From positions 714,421-736,088 of the forward strand of contig BFEA01000337.1 in NCBI GenBank assembly GCA_003427395.1: a stretch of DNA of 21,668 nt, read 5' to 3'. The translations under genes and the position numbers were made by a program. The notes beneath the pieces were generated by a model, which had not been told where the DNA came from, did no database searches, and saw nothing but the letters and a program-made list of their open reading frames with translations. The stretch is from Chara braunii (lineage: Eukaryota > Streptophyta > Charophyceae > Charales > Characeae). This document shows positions 1 to 8,464 of this stretch, one piece after another (the first letter of the stretch is position 1; each line of letters begins with the position of its first letter).

Positions 1-14
1 TTCAAGTTGGATGG

Positions 15-310
15 TTTTTTTTTTTTTTTTTTTTGACGAAAACAACCCAAATAAATGCTAGTGGTGCTGATGAGAGCAAACACCACTAGCATGCTCGGGG
101 AGGCTCCATCAATTGGTGGGGAGCAGCACCTGCTGGAAATCGGGTCCAGCGTCCCTTAACAGTTATGAAGTCATGTCACCAACTCACCGCGCCACGTGTC
201 AATCCTACAAAAGGCCATGCACAATCAGCCGGACCAACACGCGGAACTCTATATCCTGATGAGCAGCATTGATTGCCCTCTGCCGAGGGGATTAACTGCT
301 CATCTCTATG
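15..310 (-). mobile_element. Retroelement 3' tail, copy A (minus strand)
   Basis: A 20-base oligo-T run at 15-34 reads as the poly(A) end of a retroelement transcribed from the minus strand. Next to it lie a hairpin at 56-91 with 11-bp perfect arms, a G-rich tail block at 97-155 ending in GGGTCCAGCGTCCC, the string GCCACGTGTC, and a second stem-loop at 258-304. The same parts in the same order recur at 7071-7353, and most of them at 7520-7714. No coding sequence is visible, so this is either a SINE or the 3' untranslated end of a LINE. The 5' boundary is not clear; the Harbinger element starting at 482 may have landed inside this copy. Confidence 0.65.
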
Positions 311-478
311 AAAATCAGATACCCACTCCGAAACCCTTATCATCTGCTGTTCCCTGTTTGCGACACCATAACGGGGATCCAGGTTGTTTTTTCTTGTGTA
401 ATCTTTCCATAATGTAAGCAACGCTAAAACGAACGATACTAATATGACAGACGCAATAAAAAACTTCAAATGGGCTAG

Positions 479-481
479 TTT
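479..481. repeat. Target-site duplication TTT, left copy
   Basis: TTT directly precedes the left terminus GGGCGTCG, and TTT directly follows the right terminus at 6815-6817. Three bases is the duplication length of PIF/Harbinger elements. A homopolymer triplet is weak evidence alone, but it falls exactly at both ends of the inverted repeats. Confidence 0.5.
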
Positions 482-690
482 GGGCGTCGTTCGACACTCC
501 TCGGGGATGCGATTCCGAGGATTCCGTCGTCGTTCCACCTGTCCTCGGAGCCAATTTTCGGAACAGAAATGTGAAAACACTCCGAGGACAAATCCTCGGG
601 CTCCGAGGATTTCCCAGCCAAATCGTCCTCGGCTCCAAGGGAACTCGCGAGGTCCTTTCGAGCCCGAGGATCCGCGATTATCGGGGTGTC
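482..690. repeat. Left terminal and subterminal inverted repeat of the Harbinger element
   Basis: The outer 23 bases match the right end inverted. A second block at 529-550 (GTCGTTCCACCTGTCCTCGG and two further bases) also matches the right end inverted, 47 bases in from the terminus. The following 150 bases are dense in CCGAGGA and its complement TCCTCGG, including an inverted pair separated by four bases near 580-598. Such subterminal motif arrays are typical transposase-binding regions, but binding here is inferred. Confidence 0.65.
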
Positions 691-1105
691 GGCAGCGAGT
701 CCAGAAGGGAAAATGGAGGTCGAAGGTGGTCCAGTGATGGTCCACCGGCCAGAAGACGGACATCGCGAGCCGTCCACGTCCAAAACGTCCACCAACGGCC
801 TCGTCTTTTTACTGTTGGCGGGGATTAGCAGTACGGCCCTGTCGGCTCGTCGGGCGGCCCCACGGCGGTGCCGTGGCGAGCATCGGACGTTTTCGGCCGG
901 CTCCTGGAGGGGTCGTGGCGTTCCCGCGGGCTTCCCAACGGTCGAAAATACGGATTTTTTAAGCGTCCACCCCCAGCCGGTGCTTGCAGCAATTTCGTAC
1001 GTTGGCGTCTTTCCCTCGCGCAACGTGTGTCTCCGGTCGCCGTGATTGCGACAGCGCAAGTGCAGGTCCTGTCGTTCACGGCTGACCTGTACCGCAGGCT
1101 GCCTT

Positions 1106-1140
1106 TGCTGCTGCTTGCCGCTGTGCTGCTGCTTGCCGTT
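1106..1140. repeat. Short tandem repeat, two copies of about 17 bp
   Basis: The unit TGCTGCTGCTTGCCGYT occurs twice in a row inside the Harbinger element. It lies in a long GC-rich open frame on the minus strand, where it would encode glutamine-rich residues. That frame runs out through the terminal repeat to 475, so I do not treat it as a gene. Confidence 0.6.
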
Positions 1141-1279
1141 GTCATCTTTCATATCTGCACACCGCCGAAATGTACGTAGGTGGCAGGAGCAGTCCGTGTA
1201 TTGTGTGGGACACTTCAAGGGTCGATAGTCAGGATCAACGGGAAATCGCCACCTGAAATTTGTATTGTTGTTCAATGAA

Positions 1280-3680
1280 TTTTCTCAAATTTATGTTTGT
1301 GTTTCGATGGCGTGTGTTTGCATGCTTAAGATTGCATACGCAGTCATGCTTTTCTTGTCTTCTGTGTGGTTTTATCATGTAACGCACGCGTTAATGGCCA
1401 TCGCATTCTCGTCCACATCTTGTTATGTATGCGGCCCTTCATTCGATCTTAGGAATCGCGGCATCGTTATCATCGCCAGCACCTGAGAAAACAAAAGATA
1501 ACAAGGAAAAGAGGCAGAAACCTATACACGCACTTTCATTGTCATCTTTTTATGCTTGGTGCCCGTGTTTCCGTTCGTGATGCCATCGCGAAATCCTAAT
1601 GATCGCGCGCAGCGGAAGGAAGCGAAAAAAAACATCAAAAAAATAAACAATTAAAAGGAAGGTCGCCACGCAGTTGCCGGATAAACACATCTATCGTGAG
1701 TTCTTCTTTCTTTTCTTTGTCGATGCATGTGAGTCGTTAGTGCAACAACGAAGCTTTTCCGACTGCATTTACCAAACGCAGAGAAGCGCAGACGACATGC
1801 GCAACAGACGTTCTCTCACGAACCACTTTCTGTAGCGCGTGACTTTCTGCGCAATTGCAATGAGGGGTCCTAAGCTGGGAAGGTTGGGCCAATTACGGGA
1901 GATTGGGATGGATGGGAAATTGCATCAGTACCCTCACTTCTTCGTCTTTTGCGTCGATTCTTTTCGGATGGCTGAGTCAGGGCTGGGTGTGTCCCGGGAG
2001 GGGTGATTGATTGGTCGGATGGCTGGCGTGCCTCCAGGCGCGCGATTAATAAATGTTGACGTCATTTCTTTTTGGTTCGGTTTCGGAACGTTTTGGGCGC
2101 GGACATCGCGCGGGAGTTTGCTTCATTCTTTTCGAATTTTCTTTTTGAATTCTTTTTCGAATTTTGTCGATCCCCAATGACTCTCGAAATTTCGGATTTT
2201 CCTTCCGGAACCTGTACTTTTGCTTTTTCGCATTACTTAGGAATTTAGGAATTTCGCAATTAGGACTTTCTTTTGCCGCGCGACGCCTTTTTGCTTACGC
2301 GTTTCTTTTTTTGTGCGGCTGCAACGGAATTCTGATTAGTCGGCGCCTTTAATCGGGTGCGTAACTGTAATTTTGGGCTGGCGCCATTGTAACTGTATCT
2401 TTCTTCTTGTGCTTCGTCGTTCCCACCCTTCTTCTCTTTTTTCTGCTGCGTTTCTGTAGCCACGGTCTGCATGATCGGATCAATGCGCGGAGAGTGGCTA
2501 CGTCCCCCACGTCGCGGCTCGGTCATGCAGAACGTAGGCGCTCCCTCTCTAATCTCCTTTCTAAGTCCTTGTAACTCTGTGTATTTCGCGCATGCATGCA
2601 CGCTATAAATTCCGGCTTCGCGATTAGTTAACTCTCTTAACCAGTTGTTGGAAGCTCGGGGTTGCGCGATCAAAGAGGGTCGGCACACGAGCGAAGTAAG
2701 AGGTGAGTAGAGCAGGAGTCGGGCGACCCAACGACCTGGTGCCAAACGCGCGGGGTTGACGTGGGCCATGACGGACTGTGGGCGCGGGCGAACCTGACGG
2801 GTGCGGGAGGACTAATCGGGGTGACAGCTTCGTGGGTTGGTACGCGACGACGGACTGTCCGCATCGGAGAAGGAGAGAGAGGAAGAGAGAGTTGAGGTTG
2901 ATGGAAGCGGATTTGTTGTTTCTTTTATCTTTTCTCCCTCCCGTCTCGCGTATATAAATTTTTATTTCAGCTCCGGGTGACTTGCCCGTTTCTGTTTTTC
3001 GGAATCTGGACTTGTGTTTTTGCTCACACTTGTCTTCGTGATTTCCATCTCAGATGCACTGTGTGTGTATGTTGCTGAATGAATGGATGTATGGATGCCA
3101 TGTTTGGGTGGTTGTCTTTCTACCGGATCCTTGTCTTTGCCTTTGTTTATTGCCGTTGATGCACTCATGAGTAGGATAGGAATTTTGTGTCATCGGTAAT
3201 CCTGTTCTCATTTTTGCTTATCTTTTGATTGAGTTGTTGTGGTTGTTGCATCCTGCATGCTCAAAAATTACGGAGTGATTAGACAATCGGATGTCTGACC
3301 TAGCGAACGCCGCGCGAGGACATGTGTAAACGCGATCTGAGTTGCGCATTTACAGGTACCCCCGCGCGTCGATTCGTCAATCCCAAAAAAGACCATCGAT
3401 TGTAGAAGCATTGTCTGATTGGACCTTGCCATCCAGGGCCTGCGACGGGGCAGTCATCCCGTACGAACACGCGTAAGCGCGACTTGATTCGCGTGGCCTG
3501 TACATGTTCGCACGCGGTGGTCGCAATCAGCACAAACCCGCCCTTGGGCATCCCGTAGCTCTGCGATGACATAATAACACGAGAGAGAAAGATTACACAA
3601 ATGGCAATAATAATGAAGAAGAAGATAACATGAGTTTTAATATCATGGGGTTGTCATATCGTTCTCACCATCCTTGGCGT
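1280..3680. other. Stretch inside the Harbinger element with no recognisable gene
   Basis: No family-level coding signal was seen on either strand. The longest frame (minus, 2260-2769, 169 codons) has a lysine/arginine-rich end but no domain I know, and could be chance. Small features are a bZIP-type palindrome TGACGTCA at 2057-2064, repeated TTTTCGAATTTT strings near 2130-2165, a splice-donor-like AGGTGAGT at 2701-2708 and a TATA-like TATATAAAT at 2951-2959. The TATA-like string and donor could belong to a plus-strand transcription unit, but no convincing exon follows. Two related imperfect palindromes lie at about 3320-3515. Confidence 0.35.
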
Positions 3681-3681
3681 C

Positions 3682-4246
3682 GTGCGCCAGGATAACTCAA
3701 CCCTTCCACTCATCACGCCACTCAGATTGAGCTTTGAGAGCTCCTTCTCACCATCCCCGACACGCTCAGAAAGCTCTGAGTCGTTGTTGTACGACCCAGA
3801 CTACTTCACCCCTTGGGTAAACAAAATTCTCATACCCTTGCCTCATCGAGAACCGACTGTGTCCTAGGGAGTTTCACTGCGCTAGCACTAGCGACCTCCG
3901 GTGCTCTGATTTCCCCACTCATGACCACACCCACTACTTCACCCACCCCGACTTTGTTGTTATCTCCACCAACTTCCCTCCCTTCCGCCTTCTTCTTCCG
4001 TATCACCAACTCAGCGTCGTCCTGTGGAAGGCCATAGCCCCCTACTGGCCCAGTACACCCTGCGGAAATTATCGACGACGTGGCGATACGAGAACCCCGC
4101 CGCCCTCGGGAGTCGGAACCAATGGCTCGCCCGACCCTGAGTGCCCCGCGCATGCCCTCTGCCTTATGACCAGGGGCGGTCCGCCCTCTCTACCCAATTG
4201 CACTCGTGCCCCCGAGAAACGCTGCCACAGGAGATCTCAGTTCTGA
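3682..4246 (+). pseudogene. Possible decayed coding region, unrecognised
   Basis: Two overlapping plus-strand frames give protein-like text. The frame from 3682 includes DPDYFTPW. Another frame is open from 3821 to the TGA at 4244-4246 and includes the segments HPDFVVISTNFPPFRLLLPY and SVVLWKAIAPYWPS, which are rich in aromatic residues. A third frame continues with proline/serine-rich text to about 4350. Reading them as one gene needs at least two frame changes, so it would be broken. The position inside the Harbinger element and its convergent orientation to the transposase would suit the accessory gene, but I see no Myb/SANT tryptophan pattern. A rival minus-strand frame at 3830-4153 covers the same bases. 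Confidence 0.25.
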
Positions 4247-4530
4247 CCTGGGACTCCACCCCCACTTTCCCAAAAATCCTTCGCACACCCCTTTTCGCAC
4301 TTCCAGGCCCACATCGTACTCCGATCAGGAAGTCGCGTCCATGTAGTAAAAAAAAAAAAACATGTTCCCTCGAAAGAAGAATAGTAGTCGGACGCACCAA
4401 AACGTCCATACACAAACATCATGAAAAACACTCAGCGTTCAAGTTCAAGGAAAACAGCGCTCTAAAGCGCATGTGAAACAGTGGGCTGACGAACCTCTAC
4501 GTGCCAGCCCTCACCTCCCGCTCTCCTCCT

Positions 4531-4558
4531 CCCCCCCCCCCCCCCCCCCCCCCCCCCC
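4531..4558. repeat. Homopolymer of 28 C
   Basis: A run of 28 cytosines is preceded by a pyrimidine-rich lead-in and followed by ACACGCACACAC. The minus strand is therefore G28, with strong potential for G-quadruplexes. Long poly-C runs are slippage-prone, so the exact length in the assembly is uncertain. Confidence 0.9.
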
Positions 4559-4620
4559 ACACGCACACACTACCTCTTTTCCCATCCCGGATTCCACGAC
4601 ATTGCGTGGGAAAACCATTT

Positions 4621-4753
4621 CGTCGGCTACAACAACAATAAAGAGCCAAAAAACAAACAGACCACCGTTGTCGCGACTACAACAACATTGAAGTCGCGTC
4701 ACTCCTAATTCTCGACGGACTGGACAAGAAGTCTGTCGTCGACTACAACAACA
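4621..4753 (+). repeat. Three dispersed copies of a CTACAACAACA motif
   Basis: The string CTACAACAACA preceded by CGG or CGA occurs at about 4625-4637, 4674-4686 and 4741-4753, between the poly-C run and the 3' end of the transposase gene. The purpose is unknown. It may be a trace of an older tandem array. Confidence 0.5.
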
Positions 4754-4889
4754 AACACCTAAAAAGAACCCGTCCGCGACAACAAACCCTCCGAAGCAAT
4801 CGCGCGCGTAAGCAGAAGACTCAAGCGTTGTCAATCGACGATGGCGGAACACGACTTGAACGGGACAAACAGGCAGGCGGTAGGCAGGA

Positions 4890-6207
4890 TCACATGTGTT
4901 TCATTCGCTCCGCCAGCGCATTGCGGAGCGCGTGAGCCTCGTGTGTCGAAGTCAACATCGGCACTGGCTGCGGGGGGCGATGAATCCCCAGGTCCACTCG
5001 GCGCCTCACCCCGTTGGCGTCGACCTCCCACAACACATTCTCGTCGAACTCGATACCTGCATCAAGCATGATGTTGTGGAGAATGCAGACTGTCGTGAAC
5101 TGCTGCGGCAGACTGTCGAGGTTCGTCTTGTGCGTCCGCAGGAAGAGCCTCCACATCCCCTTCAACATCCCGAACGCCCTCTCCACGGCCCCTCTTGCGA
5201 CCCTCTGCTTTGTGTCGAACCTTTCCTCGTCCGGGTGCTGATTGATTCCTCCGTATGGCACCACTACCCATTCAGAAGGAGGATACCCGTTGTCGCCCAA
5301 GATGTATCCATTCGTCCTCACCCCTCCCGGCAGTGTGACAGGCGGCCCACAAACAGCAATCCCTCTTCCGCGCGCCTCGACAGACTTGACAACTGGATCA
5401 CCCTAATGTCGCGGCAGCTCCCCGGATATCCAACAAACACGTCAAGCACGTGCAGATCCAGGTCCACGATCACCTGCGCAATGATGGAGAAACGGTGCTT
5501 GCGGTCGAAATAGTTCTCGCTCGGCGCGTTCGCCGGTTTGTCCACGTAGATGTGTGTGCAGTCAACTGCGCCATGGCAGTTTGGAAAGCCCTTGTCCAGA
5601 AACGCACGTAGCACGACATGTTTCCGCACCCCCATCGGCCACGATATCTTGTCCCCGTACACCCTCAACATAGCGGCTGTCACATCGCGCATGGCTCGAA
5701 CCTCGTGTACGCGACGATCTGCTTCGGCTGGAGTGGCTCCCTGTAAAACGTCACGTGCCGCTGCACATGAGGCGCACAGGCTTCGCTGATCTTAATGAAC
5801 ACTCTCCTGGACATGCGGAGCTTTTCCCGGAAGTAGTCATCTGTCGCGTCATCGCACAACCGCAAATCCTCCCAAGTCCCGCAAGCTCTCCGCCTCATCC
5901 ACCAACGCGGCGTCGCCCGAGGAAGCAAACCGCACCCGATTGCAGCGCACAGCTGAACCACGGCCTCAGAAGTGGTGATGCAGTCCGAGGCGTTCAACAC
6001 CCTCTGCAGCAGAAGCCTCTGCCGCCGCCTCGAAAGCGCTGCCTTCATGCGACCGGCCGCACTCTCTACTTGGAAACGACGGACAACGGCAACCGCAGCC
6101 GCCGCGACAGCTGTCTTCTCTGTCGTCGACAGCACAGCAGGGCCATCGCCATCACAACCCTCCATTACGCCCTTCCAACACGAAAAACAACGTCCATCGC
6201 CACCCAC
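4890..6207 (-). pseudogene. PIF/Harbinger transposase (DDE_Tnp_4 / HARBI1-like nuclease), broken by two frame changes
   Basis: Three minus-strand frames read as one protein. The first, 5680-6207, carries the N-terminal region with WEDLRLCDDATDDYFREKLR, a usual Harbinger segment. The second, 5318-5692, holds GAVDCTHI with the first catalytic Asp (residue 44). The third, 4890-5321, has ILGDNGYP with the second Asp (residue 10) and VERAFGMLKG with the Glu (residue 47), and stops at TGA 4890-4892. The break near 5695-5705 removes the stretch that normally follows QIVAY, a deletion not divisible by three. The break near 5341-5347 fits loss of a single C. The family enzyme cuts and joins element ends at 3-bp targets in the nucleus. 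The start Met at 6207 is the first in frame; an MDVVFRVGRA string in another frame just upstream suggests that the N-terminus is shifted too. Confidence 0.88.
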
Positions 6208-6499
6208 CTGTGTGTACCTCTGCCACCACGATTGAAGACGCCTGCAACCAGGTCAGGAAGACAGCCCTGCCCAACGATGTTCAGCCCCGATTGGAGCGTC
6301 CGCCCACCGCCGCGCGCCTCCACGTGGCGAACGCAACTGCCGATCGGATGTCTTCGTTTGGCAGCGTCGACCACACTTGAGACAGTGGCGGTGCGGCGCC
6401 GCTGAAATACGCAACACGATGGCAATTGAAACCCTGTGAGGCGTGGACTGCCCCCTGGCCGACCCGCCTGTGCGCCGCCACCACGTCGCTCCGCAAGAA

Positions 6500-6525
6500 G
6501 AAAATTCGAATTTCGAATTTCGAAA
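6500..6525. repeat. TTCGAA-containing palindromic run
   Basis: Three overlapping TTCGAA-type units lie upstream of the transposase start, between the gene and the right terminus. Whether this is a promoter element or simple-sequence drift cannot be told from the sequence. Confidence 0.35.
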
Positions 6526-6686
6526 GGGGCTGTTCCCGCCTTGGCGATTTTCTTTTTCAGGGCCCGTGACGTTTTCCCGCCGTCCGCCTTTTGGACCACC
6601 ACGCATGCTACACGGACATCCCGAATCGGAGGCCGGACATGCCTCTCTCGGCTGTGTATAATCTCATGAAACTGGCCGCGGGAGGG

Positions 6687-6814
6687 CCCCGAGGATTCGT
6701 CCTCGGGGCGATTCTCCGAGGACAGGTGGAACGACACCTCCAAAAAAAAAAAAAAAACTCCGAGGATTCGTCCTCGGAGTCCGAGGACGCGCTGAGGAGT
6801 GTCGAACGATGCCC
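6687..6814. repeat. Right terminal and subterminal inverted repeat of the Harbinger element
   Basis: This is the inverted counterpart of the left end. The block at 6714-6735 lies 79 bases from the terminus rather than 47. The extra length holds an A-run and a palindrome with 9-bp arms CTCCGAGGA/TCCTCGGAG around a TTCG loop (6758-6779). A second palindrome with arms CCCCGAGGA/TCCTCGGGG and the same TTCG loop lies at 6687-6708. Confidence 0.65.
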
Positions 6815-6817
6815 TTT

Positions 6818-7070
6818 CACTCCCTTTTGGTCCCACTCGTAAGGCTCCATAAGTGTTAATCATAACATCCGCTAAGTAAGGGGAACTTTTCTTTTGGCAG
6901 CGTTGTCGGGGCAGAAATCCTGACAAGGGTCTTTGCCCGGTGTTTCTCAATGTCGGGCGCTGCTCGACTGTCCATAAGGTTTTCTTTGAATGATCTAACC
7001 TGATGAGATTGAGGTATAAGCCAAACCTTTGTTTTTTTTTTGTTTTTTTTTTTAAAAAAGTCCCGGCCAG
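6818..7070. other. Interval between the Harbinger element and retroelement copy B
   Basis: No gene or repeat was recognised. Several T-runs at about 7032-7053 are followed by AAAAAAGTCCCGGCCAG before the copy B tail. They may be the end of another minus-strand insertion. Confidence 0.3.
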
Positions 7071-7360
7071 TTTTTTTTTTTTTTTAGTGCTAGGGGNGCT
7101 GATAAGAGCAGACACCACTAGTATACTCGGGGAGGCTCCATCTATTGGTGGGGAGCAACACCTGCTGGAAAGCGGGTCCAGCGTCCCTCAACATTTTAGG
7201 AAGGGGCATTTTGTAAACGAGAGTTATGTAACGGTGCCACGTGTCCATCCTAGTATAAACATGAGTGAACACTTGAATCGACACGCAGGCACACATCATT
7301 AATTCGATGAGCAGCATTGATTGCCCTCAACCGAGGGGATTAACTGGCCATCGCAGTCAA
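7071..7360 (-). mobile_element. Retroelement 3' tail, copy B (minus strand)
   Basis: Oligo-T (7071-7085) is followed by a hairpin region with loop CTGATAAGAGCAGA, the tail block 7129-7187 ending GGGTCCAGCGTCCC, the string GCCACGTGTCCATCCTA shared with copy A, and the second stem-loop at 7305-7353. The hairpin arm contains an unresolved base at 7097. Order and spacing match copy A. No coding sequence is visible. Confidence 0.65.
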
Positions 7361-7519
7361 ACATCTTACCCCTAGTCTGAATTCCTCATCATCTTCAGAA
7401 TCGCTCTTGCAGCACCCGGGGAGGAGGGGCATTCAGAATAGGGGCTATTGGAAAATCAATTATAGCAAATCCTTGGACAAAAGTCCGGTTCCACCATCAC
7501 ACTCTATTATGTAAGGTTA

Positions 7520-7714
7520 CTTGTGGTGCTGATAAGAGCAGACACCACTAGCACCTGGGGAGAGGCTCCATCTATTGGTGGGGAGCAGCACCTGCTGGAA
7601 AACGGGTCCAGCGTCCCATATACAAACTGAGTTTGGAATGTATCAAAACAGGGTTATGTGAGGTTTCTGCCAGCATTGATTACCCCGGGATCCAGGGGAT
7701 TGACTGAGCAGGCA
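7520..7714 (-). mobile_element. Retroelement tail, copy C (no oligo-T)
   Basis: This is the hairpin 7520-7551 with the same loop as copy B, then the tail block 7557-7617 ending GGGTCCAGCGTCCC, then the second stem-loop at 7667-7714. There is no oligo-T, so this is either a tandem internal repeat of the copy B element or an element that lost its tail. Confidence 0.6.
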
Positions 7715-7885
7715 ATTAGAGAGAGGGGGAACCTCTTCGCCTTGAACCCGGCGCCAGATCCCTGCTGCTACACTCTATTTCCTCCCTCCCCCGACTAATG
7801 AATACTTTGGAGACCAGGGTAGTAACTGAGCAATAAATCAGACAATTTTGAAAAAACAGAGGATTCAGAAAGTATCTAAAAAAAG

Positions 7886-7934
7886 ACCTGCCAGCATTGA
7901 TTGCTCTGGATTCAAGAGGATTTACTGGGCAGGT
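7886..7934. repeat. Isolated second stem-loop, copy D
   Basis: The outer arms ACCTGCC (7886-7892) and GGCAGGT (7928-7934) are perfect complements. The inside keeps AGCATTGATT on the 5' side and ATTTACTG on the 3' side, with a weaker inner pairing CTCT/AGAG. A 3' half-copy with AGACCAGGGTAGTAACTGAGC lies just before it at about 7812-7832. Confidence 0.6.
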
Positions 7935-8464
7935 TGCTGAGCCCCTAGTATGGAGACACAAATCGTCTTTTCCGGAAAGTATATAACTGCGTACTACGGA
8001 TTTACCTGACTCTGAGTTTTTTTTTTTTTTGAGAAGTTGGTCACCTTTATTACAAAAAACAGAAGTTCAAAAGAGGCCGGGGACCTCACAATTCAACCCG
8101 GATGAACATACTGGGGCCATTACCCAGTTCGGCAGAACTGGAAACCAGGTCCAGTGTCCCATTTCCTCACTCTGTTATCTCAAAGAAGCTTCTAAAAAAA
8201 ATTCCCCTGAAGCGCAGTAAAAAGGTATGAATACCTGTCCAGCAACCTAAAATGATTCCAAATGCATCTCCGAACGTGAAGCACCAGAGCTGAGAAACCA
8301 GCTATCCCTATGGGATTCTAATCTCAAATATCTAAATTGACACCTGTCACCAATTCAAAATCCATGTTTGAAAAATCTGTAGCAAGCCTACGAGTCCAGC
8401 CTATGCAGGTGGCCAGAAAAAGGCAAACCGCCATTTGAAATTATAATGGTCTTGGTATGACTAA

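Larger units (their letters stand above)
482..6814 (-). mobile_element. PIF/Harbinger-type DNA transposon, about 6.3 kb, apparently complete by its ends
   Basis: The left end starts GGGCGTCGTTCGACACTCCT, and the reverse complement of the right end starts GGGCATCGTTCGACACTCCT. A second matching block, the 22 bases at 529-550, is repeated inverted at 6714-6735. Both flanks are TTT (479-481 and 6815-6817), consistent with the 3-bp duplication of this superfamily, although TTA/TAA is the usual form. The only recognised gene is a minus-strand DDE transposase at 4890-6207, close to the right end. The second gene normal for the superfamily (a Myb/SANT-like protein) was not recognised. The broken transposase means this copy cannot mobilise itself. 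Later insertions inside it cannot be excluded. Confidence 0.7.

Noticed and set aside
64-84. Hammerhead ribozyme core in the first tail hairpin (CTGATGAG followed by AGCAAAC)
   Set aside because: The core would need CGAAA after a second stem and a GUH cleavage site closing a third stem. Here the G of GAAA is missing, and the flanking arms pair with each other instead of forming separate helices I and III. Copies B and C change the core to CTGATAAG.
475-1275. 266-codon minus-strand open frame
   Set aside because: It reads out through the Harbinger terminal repeat to just beyond the element end, and its residues follow the CCGAGGA repeats. High GC content explains the lack of stops.
2260-2769. 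169-codon minus-strand frame with a basic C-terminus
   Set aside because: There is no recognised domain and no clear Myb/SANT tryptophan spacing. Its length is possible by chance in this window.
2949-2960. TATA box of a host gene
   Set aside because: TATATAAAT is followed by no recognisable exon, and such strings are common in T/A-rich DNA. It is mentioned only within the description of the stretch.
6165-7118. 317-codon minus-strand open frame
   Set aside because: It spans the Harbinger right terminus, crosses poly-A/T runs translated as polylysine, and includes an unresolved base. It joins unrelated pieces and shows no domain.
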